A DNA stretch of 64,000 nucleotides from Rotaria macrura (lineage: Eukaryota > Rotifera > Eurotatoria > Philodinida > Philodinidae): assembly GCA_900239685.1 (NCBI GenBank), contig OENT01000087.1, positions 1 to 64,000 on the forward strand, in the 5' to 3' direction. Positions 13,251 through 23,578 of the stretch are shown here, one piece after another; positions within the stretch are counted from its first letter, which is position 1; each line of letters starts with the position of its first letter. The translations under genes and the position numbers were made by a program. The notes under the pieces were generated by a model. It saw nothing but the letters and a program-made list of their open reading frames with translations, did no database searches and was not told where the DNA came from.

Positions 13251-14237
13251 ATGGCATACTCGCTTCTAGTCAATTTGAGCTGGTTCCTTCATCTGGTTAT
13301 ATGCTTCTATGCTATTCGTCCTATTCATCATACTTTGATTCGAACCATTTTGACAATTATACCTTGTCTATTACTGACTAGCTTTGGAGCTCATTATGTT
13401 CCTCCGCATAGTATATTTTCTGTTTTTACGATTGCAATCTACTGGATGATATCGATTCGTCTTATTCATTTGACCGTTCTCTCACCGGAAGAGTGCCTAA
13501 CATTATCTTGCTTTGCTCTGAAATCCTTATGGATTCTCTTTCCAGTCGTAGCTTTTCCATCGGCAAAGAAGCAGTCGTCTATCATACTTACTTTGTTTTC
13601 TGGTGTTGTAAAATTTATACTGAACTGTTGGCTACACAGATGGCTATTGGTATGCACATCGAACGACAGTTATATGAGAGTATTCGTTTACTTCTTATCA
13701 ATATTAACGTTTTCATATGTGATCGATATTGAGACGGTTTTTATACGAATTATAACTCGAGATAAGTATACAATTCAATCACTGAACAATGTTCCACTAT
13801 TATCTCGATCATTGCGCGAATTTTGGGGTCGACGATACAATCGAATCATTGGCACAATCTTTCATGAATCAATTTTTCAGCCTCTCAATTCTTGCATAGC
13901 TGCACCGGAGATCGTGGCTTTGATAACGTTTGCTATCAGTGGTCTTCTTCATGTTCATATTGTTTTGGTCGTGTTCGACGATGCTCCATCGGTCCTGCCC
14001 ACATTCCTTTGCTTTCTCCTGAATGGTATGGTTTGCTGCACTGAGAAGCAGTTTGCACCAAAGCTACCCCCACTTCTTGGATGGTTAGTAACACACAGCG
14101 TTCTTTTTGTAACAGCACCAATGTGTCTTGGACCTTATGCCAGAGACAATGCTGTGTATTTTGGTGTGGGTGCTCTATCATCATATTTTGATCCATGGAT
14201 TTCAAAACTACCCCTACCCAACACTTGCCCTCAGTAA
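13251..14237 (+). CDS. Wax synthase-like MBOAT O-acyltransferase, intronless
   Basis: Multi-pass membrane acyltransferase resembling plant and bacterial wax-ester synthases (long-chain-alcohol O-fatty-acyltransferase, MBOAT_2 type), which esterify fatty alcohols with acyl-CoA in the ER. The 328-residue protein has eight or more hydrophobic segments from the N-terminus on. The diagnostic block SLREFWGRRYNRIIG lies at about residues 187-201, and about 40 residues later comes AISGLLHVHI, where the MBOAT active-site histidine is expected. The length matches plant wax synthases. The gene is one uninterrupted exon, unlike most neighbours. Exact substrate cannot be read from sequence; a sterol or other alcohol acyltransferase of the same family is possible. 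Confidence 0.85.
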   Translation: MAYSLLVNLSWFLHLVICFYAIRPIHHTLIRTILTIIPCLLLTSFGAHYVPPHSIFSVFTIAIYWMISIRLIHLTVLSPEECLTLSCFALKSLWILFPVVAFPSAKKQSSIILTLFSGVVKFILNCWLHRWLLVCTSNDSYMRVFVYFLSILTFSYVIDIETVFIRIITRDKYTIQSLNNVPLLSRSLREFWGRRYNRIIGTIFHESIFQPLNSCIAAPEIVALITFAISGLLHVHIVLVVFDDAPSVLPTFLCFLLNGMVCCTEKQFAPKLPPLLGWLVTHSVLFVTAPMCLGPYARDNAVYFGVGALSSYFDPWISKLPLPNTCPQ

Positions 14238-16580
14238 GCAACAAGGTGGGGAATATAGAAGGCACATTTACATTAATTCAGCTACAATGAGTATTAAATA
14301 TACGAACAGAAAGAGTGAACTTTCAACTGTATTGTGCAGTAAAACGCGTAAGAACAGATTGCAAAGTGTCCACATAAAAATGGAAGTCATATTCGTTTGG
14401 ATTGGGATTTTGCACTATTTGCTCAAAATTTATAGTTCATAGATGTACAAACACAGAAATATTTGCATGTGTGTATGTGAACGATCTATATTTAATAATG
14501 GTATTGTAAGACAGCAGCAAATTCTGAAGTGTGAGATGTCAATCAAATCGATCGAATTCTGTTTGAATTTGATAAAACATAACGATTGATCTCATACGCG
14601 TAGTATAAATCTATCACTCAGTTAATTTTGATCATTCATCTTTTATAAAATACCATATACTTTTCAAGAACTTGAGCCTATTCGACACGCTAATGTCGAA
14701 GAATAAAAGAGTCACACGCTATACTAGACTCAATTCTCCGATACCGATCATTGTTCCGACATTGTCTAAGATTGTCACGCTCTCATTTCTGAAACGATAT
14801 ATCGATCACTATAGTTGAAAATTCAGAAGAAGAACAAGGATAGCATGTATTTCAAAATTCAGAAATATTGAAAATCTGCAATAAAAATGTGGGTGCTATA
14901 TGTTTTCTTTATTAATGGTCCATTAATTTAATCTATGCACTTTTTATCAAAGTAATGATCATTCCAAATCGATCAAGAGCACAGACAAATCTAGTCTATG
15001 CGAACACTTTGTATGAGAACCATCGTATGATGAGGGACTACGGGCACTTAGTTTTTCGAGATATATTTTTCTACCGGATTCATTTATTTATTGAGGATTT
15101 ATTAATTATGATGATATAACAGCGTACTCACACTCTCACTAATAGGAATGCACTTACACTTTCACTCACACCCGTACACATGCCCTTACCCCATATCATA
15201 TATTCACTCGGGAACTATATGGGATCTATCTCAATATGCTTATAAACTTATTAATAAGTTCCAATAAATCCAGAAAAAGTAAGTCCCAGTAACTGCTGTC
15301 TACTTCTTTAATCTACATAATACTTCGAGACATCAAAAGTTTTGCTTAAATTCATGCTGTTATTGGTTAATTTCAACATTTGCTTGCTCAGATATCACTA
15401 TGAAGACAAAATTATATTTACACATATATATTGAAATGTATCGACTTTGTGTACTGGTTTTCTTGAAGTTAGTCATGGGATTAAGAAAGGGGTGATCTTG
15501 CTTAGATCTAAATTTTTATCGAAGTATTCAATAAAAAGAATCGATATGTAAATTCAATCAGAACATAACAATAGATATGGCAATACGCTGAATAATTTTT
15601 TGAACAATTACTATTCGGGAAATCCTATTTTGGCAAGCTGTTGGTTTCAGTCTCGTACGAGTACAAATTTAGTTCAGAGTTCGATTCCACTGGGATCAGA
15701 AATAGTTTGCAATTTTCTAGTTATATTGTATCTCTTTAACTGAGAATATTTCGTTTGGATTAGAGCCAAAATTTCTCATTATTTAATCTGGTTTGTATAA
15801 TCATTTCACCATTTTGTCTATTACATAATAATAATGAGACACGTTGTGTTCAGATCTATTCAGTAATGAAAACTATGATTTTATCAAGGACCCGGTAAGA
15901 AACATGATCATTACTTAAAAAATGCTCCATTTAAAACTAGACAAGATCATGCCTTGTTTGAAAATCTATGATTTGAATCGTGACGAGAGAGTCACAACAA
16001 AAAAGACACTTGTTTGTATGATCATCGCACGAATATCTCATGGAAGATTGATCAAGATTGAAACCGTATAAAATTGGCAGAAAACATGCAAAGTACAAAA
16101 TATCGAAAGTCCTATGTAATAGAGTTTAAACCCAGCCTTTCATCAACTCTGTACGGGCAATCTGTAGGAGCGCCCATCGGTTTCACTTTTAAACAAATAC
16201 TGGAAGTTGAAACTCTATTCATAAAATTTTCGATATTTTTTATTTTCAACGTTTTATCTTTCTGCTAAAGTTTATACATGCACAAGATTCTCTTCAATGC
16301 GGTTGAAGACTGAATTTGGTATGCAGTTGTATAATGTTCTGGTCCGGATTAAACGTGCCGCTTATGAGACACATGTGATGAGAAAAAAACATACCAAAAC
16401 TCATATCAATCTCAACACTATAAGTCTCCATCGAGTGTATCAAGACTCGAAAACATGCAAGTGTCAGTATGAACCGAAGATTGAATCATGCATGGTAATT
16501 CTGATGCGTTTTTCTCTCTCTCTGATGACAACTGCATGATTGATATTACTACTATTGAATCTAGAGATACTAGAAGGTTT
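14238..16580. other. Intergenic, nothing firm
   Basis: 2.3 kb, AT-rich. A 42-codon ATG frame at about 14692-14817 is open but matches nothing. A tRNA B-box-like word occurs near 15682 without a foldable tRNA around it. No repeats or terminal inverted repeats seen. Confidence 0.35.
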
Positions 16581-17597
16581 TTATTGGAACTTAGCAAGAA
16601 AGAAAAATGTATCAGCGGTGATGAAAATGAAGCTACAGTTATTCTCAGAAGCTGAACTAGATTGCTGTTTCGAATTGCCGTCAATTTCATTACTTCTGAT
16701 TTCATCACCGGTAGCTGCCTTGTCAATATTTTCATCGCCAGTATCCGCATGATCACTAATTTTATTGTCGGTTGCCGCATTACGACTAACTTCATCATCC
16801 GTAGCTTTATTGCTGCTGGCTTCATTGGCACTAGCTCCCTTAATCTTCTGTTTTTCTTCGTTAAAAAGTTGTTTGATAGATGCTACAGTCGCTGGTCCAT
16901 TACACTTCTCAATGTTGCAACTAAATTTAAGAAAATCAAAATTGTATCGTGTAGAACCAGATAGGGCACGTCCGACAGCATATGTTATATGAAGGGGACC
17001 ATTTTCATCGTTAGGTATACAGGTCCATGCATTTTGTATTGGAAAAAGATCAGGCTGTGGATTGTTTTTGAATTCGTATTTAAAGGTACAAATACCTTGC
17101 TGGCATCGAGTAAGTTCATTCGAATTCACATAGCATTGCTCAACATTTCGAGTCGAAGTATAGAGAAGTTTCGAGAGTCCAATATGGAGTTCTTCGTCAT
17201 CGAAACTAGTTAGGAGACTAGTTAGATTAGCTTCGATATATTTTTTATCACATTCATCGTGACCCGTCGAACACATATAGGTCCACGTATATAATGAACC
17301 CCCATCTGGAGATCCGAGCAGAAATTGTGAGGCGCGAGCAAGGCTTTGTGGAACTTCATTAGAGTGGGAACCCATGACGTCAATAGGATTATTGATTTCG
17401 TAAAAGAAAATACCCACATCTTTCGTATGATAGTTCACCTGAATAGAGACTACGCAAATATTCAAAATTGCAAGCGCTTTGCATTTATCCGGCCAAGACA
17501 AAGGTTGACCAAGTTTTAGATGATATTGACATTCTTTTGTGCATTGTTGAGATCGAACAGTTTGTGCAATATTCCCTTGTACTTTAATATCTTGACC
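16581..17597 (-). CDS. Cys-rich protein of unknown function, 5' exon not found
   Basis: Not recognised. The open frame enters after a clean acceptor (TTTTTTGCAG, AG at 17598-17599), so a first exon is missing from the call. The protein part is about 338 residues. The first ~230 residues contain more than a dozen cysteines (for example CTKECQYHL, CSTGHDECDKK, CNIEKCNGP), suggesting a disulfide-rich extracellular fold. About residues 255-320 are low complexity: Ala, Asp, Asn and Thr in imperfect repeats of about eight residues (ATDDEVSRN, ATDNKISDH, ATGDEIRSN). The last ~20 residues are hydrophobic and could be a GPI signal or simply run-on. A MITE (17623-17833) sits immediately upstream, in what must be the first intron or the broken 5' end. 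A signal-peptide-like ATG frame at 18185 (-) is a candidate first exon but its donor is not clear. Confidence 0.6.
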   Translation of the reverse strand, partial: GQDIKVQGNIAQTVRSQQCTKECQYHLKLGQPLSWPDKCKALAILNICVVSIQVNYHTKDVGIFFYEINNPIDVMGSHSNEVPQSLARASQFLLGSPDGGSLYTWTYMCSTGHDECDKKYIEANLTSLLTSFDDEELHIGLSKLLYTSTRNVEQCYVNSNELTRCQQGICTFKYEFKNNPQPDLFPIQNAWTCIPNDENGPLHITYAVGRALSGSTRYNFDFLKFSCNIEKCNGPATVASIKQLFNEEKQKIKGASANEASSNKATDDEVSRNAATDNKISDHADTGDENIDKAATGDEIRSNEIDGNSKQQSSSASENNCSFIFITADTFFFLAKFQ

Positions 17598-17622
17598 CTG
17601 CAAAAAATGCTCATCCTGAGTA

Positions 17623-17833
17623 GGTGTGTCATATTACTATTACTTCCACTTCCACTTACCAAGGTAACGGTAAGTGTTTTTATGATTGAAAAATATTATA
17701 TTTAACGGTGTTCAGTAATTAGTTTACTCATCAATTACTTATTTTTACATGATAATCTTTATCACTTACCAGGTAAGTAGTAAGTGTTGTAACTTACCAC
17801 TTACTGGTAACAGTAATGGGAATATGACACTCC
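17623..17833. mobile_element. TA-flanked MITE with GGNGTGTCATATT ends
   Basis: A 211-bp element bounded by inverted ends GGTGTGTCATATT (left) and GGAGTGTCATATTCC (right, complement), each next to a TA dinucleotide, as expected for a Tc1/mariner-type target duplication. The interior repeats the words CTTACC and GGTAAG in both orientations. No coding capacity. It lies about 25 nt upstream of the first recognised exon of the Cys-rich gene. Confidence 0.75.
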
Positions 17834-18489
17834 TAGTCAATGCGCGGCGTATCGCGCTTCATGATTCCACTGATTTTTATCAATGAGTTTTTTATGTGAA
17901 TTTCAGTCAAGCAATCAAATTTAAAATGTAAAGTCGAATCTCGATTTTAATCTGTTGAGTATTTTACGTCGAGTTTATTGTTTATTTTACATAACCGAAA
18001 ATTAGGATTAACTAGATCGGAGGAGGTTTTTACATTATGCAAAACAATTGTAAGTGAAATCAGACGATTTTCCTATTTAAAGTAACCATGCATCTTACGT
18101 ATGCATGGACCTAAGAAAATAAGATAGTTAATTGAAATAAAAAAGCCAGAGCGAACCTTATAAAATGAAGAAACTTCTTTTCCATGAAACATGTATTGAA
18201 TGAATTTCTGCAAAAATGAATTTGTATCATACTTTGACTCAAGTTTGAAAGGAAGAAGGATTTATTTAAATAAAACAAGGATATACTATTCGGCTGATTT
18301 TCAAGGTCAGTAAACTTTTTCAATAAGTCGTATGAGATCTTAAATGATATATCTGATATGTTGCTGCCAGAAAATCAAAACAGCCATTGAATCGCACGTG
18401 ATATAACGGTCTCATTTCCATTTTTCAAGTTTATAGCATCAAGACTACAGGAATTCCAGTGTTTTAGTTTCTTTGGTATCGTTGAAGTA
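17834..18489. other. Intergenic, possible 5' exon of the Cys-rich gene
   Basis: The only notable item is the ATG frame from 18185 on the minus strand, whose 24 codons are basic then strongly hydrophobic, as in a signal peptide. It meets a stop and lacks a clear donor. Otherwise nothing. Confidence 0.3.
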
Positions 18490-18790
18490 CCCAGGTCAAA
18501 CAAAACGATCCGTAAACGGTCTTATACGATGAAAACACGGCCCATTACGGCGACGTATTATACCGTTTTAACAAGGTCAGTAATACGGCCGTATGATCTA
18601 TAGAATACGATAGTATTACGCTGTCTTTACGAGGGTTTTACGGCGTATATACGGTGTCCGTATACGTCCGTAATACTGACCTTGTTAAAACGCCATAATA
18701 CGGCTTAAAACGGTCGTTTAACCGTATGGTATACGATGTAAAAACGACCGTTTACGATATTGTAACGGCGGCCGTTTTGATTGACCTGGG
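18490..18790. mobile_element. CCCAGGT foldback element A (CCGTA word theme)
   Basis: A 301-bp element with ends CCCAGGTCAAACAAAACG on the left and the complement of CCCAGGTCAATCAAAACG on the right, flanked on both sides by TA (18488-18489 and 18791-18792). The interior is a long imperfect hairpin. Blocks around CAAGGTCAGTAATACGG recur in complement near the middle, and the whole is crowded with CCGTA, TACGG and CGGCC words in both orientations. GC content is visibly higher than the surroundings. No coding capacity. Confidence 0.8.
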
Positions 18791-18939
18791 TATCATCATT
18801 TATTATTTGTAACCATATATCTTATTTCCTAAGAGTTCATTAAACAGGTTTTTAAACAAGCCACTGATGTAGGTGTCGATGCACATATCTCATATATACA
18901 TGCGTCCAAGTATATAATGTCACAGCTTTCCTGTATTTA

Positions 18940-19727
18940 CGAGTAGCCCGAAGTTCACCAATATGACTTTGGCTAATTGTTCTTTCGCCATCGGCGAAAG
19001 TGATATGAACATTTACCGATACTAGCGAAATTCCCCCACATTTTGAGCATCCAAATTTATGGCGTGTTTTTCAATGTTTAAAGCAAGAGGAGAGTGTTAT
19101 ATCTCACAGAATGGTTCAGACAGGATTACGCTTCTCAGCAGCAAAAGCAAATAAATCAGTACGTACAGCTGCTCGAAAAAGTAAACAGGTCGTCAAACTT
19201 CTAAATTTACTGGCTTCAAACCAAAGATCACTGATTGAAACAATATCATCATTCGCTTATTTTGTTGACGGCCCTGTTGGTAGAGGTAAGAAAGGAACAA
19301 AAAAATGAAGAGAGTTTCCATTCAGAATTGTCCATTTCATTGTGAAACTCATTATCGGATCGCATGTAGGTGGTTGTCTTCAGCCTTCTCCCGTATTTTT
19401 CCTTTCACTATTTATTTTCAACAATTTGATTTATTTACTTATCCTTCTCCTTTGTTCATCTAAAGTGCACCACGTGTTACTTCATTTTTTTCTTACACAT
19501 TTTCATTAGAATTACTTCAACAGCATCATATCATATTCGAGCACGACCTTAGTGAATTTTTCGAGTAAATTATCGTGAATATTGACGAATGTCCAAATGA
19601 TTTTCACCAATATTGGTGAATGTCCATCTAACTTTCATCACTATAACTTTTAGACATTCGCCGGTGCATCGCCTGAATTCTCGCCAATAATTGGCGGAAG
19701 TCATATTGGCGAAGTTCGGCGGTCTCG
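18940..19727. mobile_element. TA-flanked foldback element with internal open frame
   Basis: A 788-bp element. The left end (18940-19030) and right end (about 19640-19727) are inverted copies sharing the block GAAGTTCACCAATATGACTT (one or two changes between arms), and both are bordered by TA (18938-18939, 19728-19729). Near both ends the palindromic theme CGCCAAT/ATTGGCG recurs. Between the arms a 65-codon frame at 19111-19308 (+) is open, rich in Lys, Arg and Ser, and ends near a donor-like GGTAAGAAAG. It may be a captured gene fragment; I do not recognise it. Confidence 0.65.
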
Positions 19728-19729
19728 TA

Positions 19730-20521
19730 CTTACTGCTTCTCTATATTTTTGTATGCTTTCAAATGAAGTATTGATGTTTTCATTGCATTCCAAATTTTC
19801 AGGGATACCATTTGTTGTTATCAGTTTGAATCCATTCCAAATACTACTTGTTCAACTTCATTGGCTGCATTATCAACTTTAACGATTGTGAGAGACATCC
19901 AATCAAATTCATTCATGTTCTATTTCTTCACTTGAACTGTTTTTCAAGTGAACTATTTCCGGGCCATAGTGCTTCTATCAACATATCCGATTCAGATTCC
20001 TTCACCTATTATTTTAATATAACTTGAATGACTACCATAAAATATTCAGTCATTATTACCCTATCAACGACTTTCTCTGTGAAAGATTTGACATTCTTTC
20101 AACACTTCAATTCCATTCACGTACAAGTTTGTATATATTGTATATATATATTGGAGGCCCTATGATCTTTTTGGAAATGCTAAGTTTCACGTTTGCACCG
20201 AATAAACATATTGGATTCGAATTGCATATTTTTCATTGCTTATGTTCACCATTTGTTTACTTTCTCAATATGTATCCATAACCGGCTTCTAATCTTATTT
20301 CAAGACATTGCGTGTTTGATCGATCAAAGAAAATTCATCGCATTTAATTGTATGTTTCCTATTCTATTAAACATTTGATGATTATAGAAACAATCATACT
20401 CAAGTCTTGAAATAGTCATTTTGCACCACACTTATCTCTCTACAAGTGTAATCAAACATTCTTTTTCAGACTGTTTGATCTACGATACGAAAGTGACAAA
20501 GGCACAGCTGCTGAATAGAAA
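19730..20521. other. Intergenic, nothing recognised
   Basis: AT-rich spacer with no supported gene or repeat. Open frames here (19691-19882, 20024-20281, 20193-20378) overlap each other in different frames and lack coding character. Confidence 0.35.
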
Positions 20522-20719
20522 ATGATGTCTTTTATGGGTATTATACTTGTTCTTGTCCATACTCTTTTAGTTCTGCGACATAGATGCGATCGGTGTCATG
20601 AATTTCCGTGTGAATTTAATAAAAACAAAGAACGAAGGCATTTTTCACATCGTATGATCACATTTGACCTAGATAGGAATCAATTGTTCCGATGGTCAAG
20701 ATCCTATGAAACGAAATGA
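20522..20719 (+). CDS. Small hypothetical secreted or membrane protein
   Basis: Not recognised. A 65-codon frame starts ATG ATG and opens with a hydrophobic stretch (MGIILVLVHTLLVLR) that could be a signal anchor. It is followed by a short Cys cluster (RCDRCHEFPC) and a basic tail. Codon choice looks like that of the neighbouring genes, but the frame is short and could be chance or a remnant. Confidence 0.25.
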   Translation: MMSFMGIILVLVHTLLVLRHRCDRCHEFPCEFNKNKERRHFSHRMITFDLDRNQLFRWSRSYETK

Positions 20720-21436
20720 TGATTCTTTTCTACATTGAGCTTTGTATCATCAAAATCATAGATTTATAAAAGATAACATTTTTCATCATTCGTAACTGTC
20801 ATAAGAACGTCGAATAATGATAAAAACAAACTTCTTTTTGCACATAGTAAGACAGACAGATATCAAATTGAAAGATTATACAATAGTTACATGTATCTTT
20901 CTTGAGATCGAGCTCAAGATAAATCTCACAATCCGATAAAAACAATTTGATATAGACAACTCATTTGAATTACAGAATTTGCGACAACAACTCCAATGAT
21001 ACTACATCATTTCTCAATTCATCGTTGTTAACTAACTGACAATTTAAGTCAAGTGGAGACAGTAACTTTGAGTGAAACAAATTATTGCCCGTGGACTATT
21101 TTTCAAAATGAAGAATTATTTGCTCCGTGTAATGAAAGGCAGGATTTATTCTTTTGTTGTTACTAATGCAACTCTCATATCTTTTCTTTCGAGTTTTTTC
21201 TTTTTTTCTTTTTTTGTGTTGACATCTTTTCTCGCCATCAAGTCCATAAAAAGTCAGTTAAAGTAACAGAACAAGTTTGGTGATGTCAATGAAAAGTAAA
21301 TCATAAATCAACGTCGTATAAGAAACTTACACGTGTAGTAAAGCACGCAGATTGCCAAAAAATAACTTCACTTTGTATTCTTTTAATGGAGCTGCAAGAA
21401 ATCATCACTCAGAGCGTCGTTGATTGTTAACAAAGA
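20720..21436. other. Upstream region of the ART-TPR gene
   Basis: AT-rich, with no recognised element. An open frame at 21072-21266 is low-complexity Phe/Ser/Leu and is not called. Confidence 0.35.
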
Positions 21437-23578
21437 ATGGCACAGAAGCACACTAAAGCGAACATTGCTGTGACAAAAAAACCGAATGTGGCCCCCATAA
21501 AAATATCAAAACAGACGCTGAAACCCGATCAAGATGATGCTAAAGCTTTTAAGACGTCCAATGCAAAAAAAGAAACATCCGAAAGCAAAAGCATTGTCCC
21601 AAATCATCCCTCAACTCGTCCGATCGAGAGTTTCATTATTGTTTGGCTAGATTCTAATATAAATGAGACCAACAGTGAATGCCAAAAAACAATCACAAAT
21701 CTACGATGCATTGTTAATTCAATAAAAACATTCACTAACATCAAGTCATGTCTTGACTTTCTCAGTGAGATTAACGACGAAAAAGTTTTTATGATCGTGT
21801 CCGGTGCTCTTATAGAAACGATCATTTCACGCACTCAATCCGTGCAAAATATCGAATCAATTTATGTATTTTGTGGCAATAAAGCAAAATATGAATCATT
21901 AACGAAGGAATCTAGTAAAGTGAGGGGAGTCTTTACTCAGATCAATGTTATTTGCCAAATGCTCAAACAAGATATTCAACAGTGCGATAAAAGTTTAACA
22001 CCGATCAGTATTCTTCCTGCAACAAATTCAGCTCTCCGGGACTTGAACGAGCTCGATTCATCATTCATGTATTCACAACTTCTCAAAGAGATTCTTCTCG
22101 AACTTAAATATGAGAGTAGTGCCAAAAAGGAGTTAGTTGAATTCTGTCGACTTCAGTACAGCGGGAACACCGTCGAATTAAAGATCATCGACGAATTCGA
22201 AGAAAAGTATGAAACGCATACGCCAGTCTGGTGGTACACTCGTGAATGCTTCACTTACTTCATGTTGAACAAAGCTCTTCGCATTCAAGACATTGAAGTT
22301 ATCATTAAAATGGGGTTTTTCATGCGGGATCTCCATGTACAACTTTCAGAACTTCATTCAAGATCTGACAAACGAGATTCATTGATTGTTTATCGTGGTC
22401 ACGGCATGCTATCTGATGAATTCGATAAAATGAAAACTAGCAAAAATGGTCTTCTTTCGTTTAACAATTTTTTATCAACGAGTGAAGATGAGAAAATTGC
22501 TTTTCGATTCGCCAAAATGACACAACACAAGTCCGGTATGATAGGTGTTCTGTTTCGAATGAATATCGATCCTAATCTAAATTCATCACCTTTTGCTCGA
22601 CTGAACAATATGAGCTATTTCTCAGACGTAGAAAAAGAAGTACTTTTCTCCATGCATACTGTGTTTCGAATAGGTGACATTGAGCCACTCGAAAAAAATC
22701 TTTGGAAAGTAGAACTTACGCTAGCTAAGGATAACGATGAACAGCTGAAACGTCTTGCTGAGTGCATAAGAAAAGAGATTGGCCCTGGAACAGGATGGCA
22801 TCGGTTGGGTCAACTGATGATCAAGATGGGAAAGTTCGACAAAGCGAAGGAAATATCTAAGGCTCTTCTCGAATCAGCAGCTGATGGTGATGTGCGAACG
22901 ATAGCAGCTTGCCATCATCAACTCGGATACATTAGTGACGAGAAACGTGATCTAAAAAGTGCTCTTTTCCACTATAAGCAGTCTCTTGACATTAGCCTGA
23001 CCTATCTTTCACCGGAGGATCCATCCCTCGCTTCGACTTATTCGAATATCGGCAGTGTATATATGAAGCAAGAAGATTTTAACGCGGCATTGGAAAATTT
23101 CCAGCATGCACTCAACATTAATCTTCATGTTCCTGAGCCTGATCAAAGTCAGATCGCTACTCTATATAATAACATTGGTCTCGTGTTGAAACGGCAAGGT
23201 AAATACGATGAGGCACTCAAATATTATGAGCGTGCACTTGAAATCAAACTCGTTCATCTACCACCACGCCATCCGTCATTAGCCGCTGCTTACAGTAATA
23301 TTAGTGGAATTTATCAATCGAAAAAAGACTATTCGATGGCTCTGTCATTTCTCGAGAAGACTCTTGAAATTAAACAAAAATCGCTTCCTGTTAATCATCC
23401 GTCTTTAATTGTGACGCATCGCAACATGGCGACAGCACTTGATGGTCTCCTTAGATATGATGAAGCCGTTCAACATGCACAGCTTGCAGTCGACATTGCA
23501 CGACACACATACGAAGCTGATCATTCTGAAGTAAAAGACAATCAAGAGTATCTTGAAGAACTTCGTCGGAAACTATAA
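21437..23578 (+). CDS. ADP-ribosyltransferase fused to TPR repeats, bdelloid type
   Basis: A 713-residue, intronless protein. Residues ~1-55 are basic and low complexity. About 60-190 form an alpha/beta domain starting FIIVWLDSNIN and containing VFMIVSG and SIYVFCGNK, which I recall from other bdelloid proteins but cannot name. About 205-435 is an arginine-type ADP-ribosyltransferase (ART) domain: YRG near 320, the LSFNNFLSTS strand near 342-350, and EKE near 400-402, which together make the R-S-ExE catalytic triad. All key residues are present, so transfer of ADP-ribose from NAD+ to protein is plausible. From ~455 to the end run five to six tetratricopeptide repeats of kinesin-light-chain style (for example NNIGLVLKRQGKYDEALKYY), a protein-binding scaffold. 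No signal peptide; probably cytosolic. Target and biological role unknown. Confidence 0.92.
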   Translation: MAQKHTKANIAVTKKPNVAPIKISKQTLKPDQDDAKAFKTSNAKKETSESKSIVPNHPSTRPIESFIIVWLDSNINETNSECQKTITNLRCIVNSIKTFTNIKSCLDFLSEINDEKVFMIVSGALIETIISRTQSVQNIESIYVFCGNKAKYESLTKESSKVRGVFTQINVICQMLKQDIQQCDKSLTPISILPATNSALRDLNELDSSFMYSQLLKEILLELKYESSAKKELVEFCRLQYSGNTVELKIIDEFEEKYETHTPVWWYTRECFTYFMLNKALRIQDIEVIIKMGFFMRDLHVQLSELHSRSDKRDSLIVYRGHGMLSDEFDKMKTSKNGLLSFNNFLSTSEDEKIAFRFAKMTQHKSGMIGVLFRMNIDPNLNSSPFARLNNMSYFSDVEKEVLFSMHTVFRIGDIEPLEKNLWKVELTLAKDNDEQLKRLAECIRKEIGPGTGWHRLGQLMIKMGKFDKAKEISKALLESAADGDVRTIAACHHQLGYISDEKRDLKSALFHYKQSLDISLTYLSPEDPSLASTYSNIGSVYMKQEDFNAALENFQHALNINLHVPEPDQSQIATLYNNIGLVLKRQGKYDEALKYYERALEIKLVHLPPRHPSLAAAYSNISGIYQSKKDYSMALSFLEKTLEIKQKSLPVNHPSLIVTHRNMATALDGLLRYDEAVQHAQLAVDIARHTYEADHSEVKDNQEYLEELRRKL

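Noticed and set aside
15641..15715. tRNA-like B-box word (AGTTCGATTCC)
   Set aside because: The surrounding bases do not form T, anticodon and acceptor stems, so a tRNA or tRNA-derived SINE is not supported.
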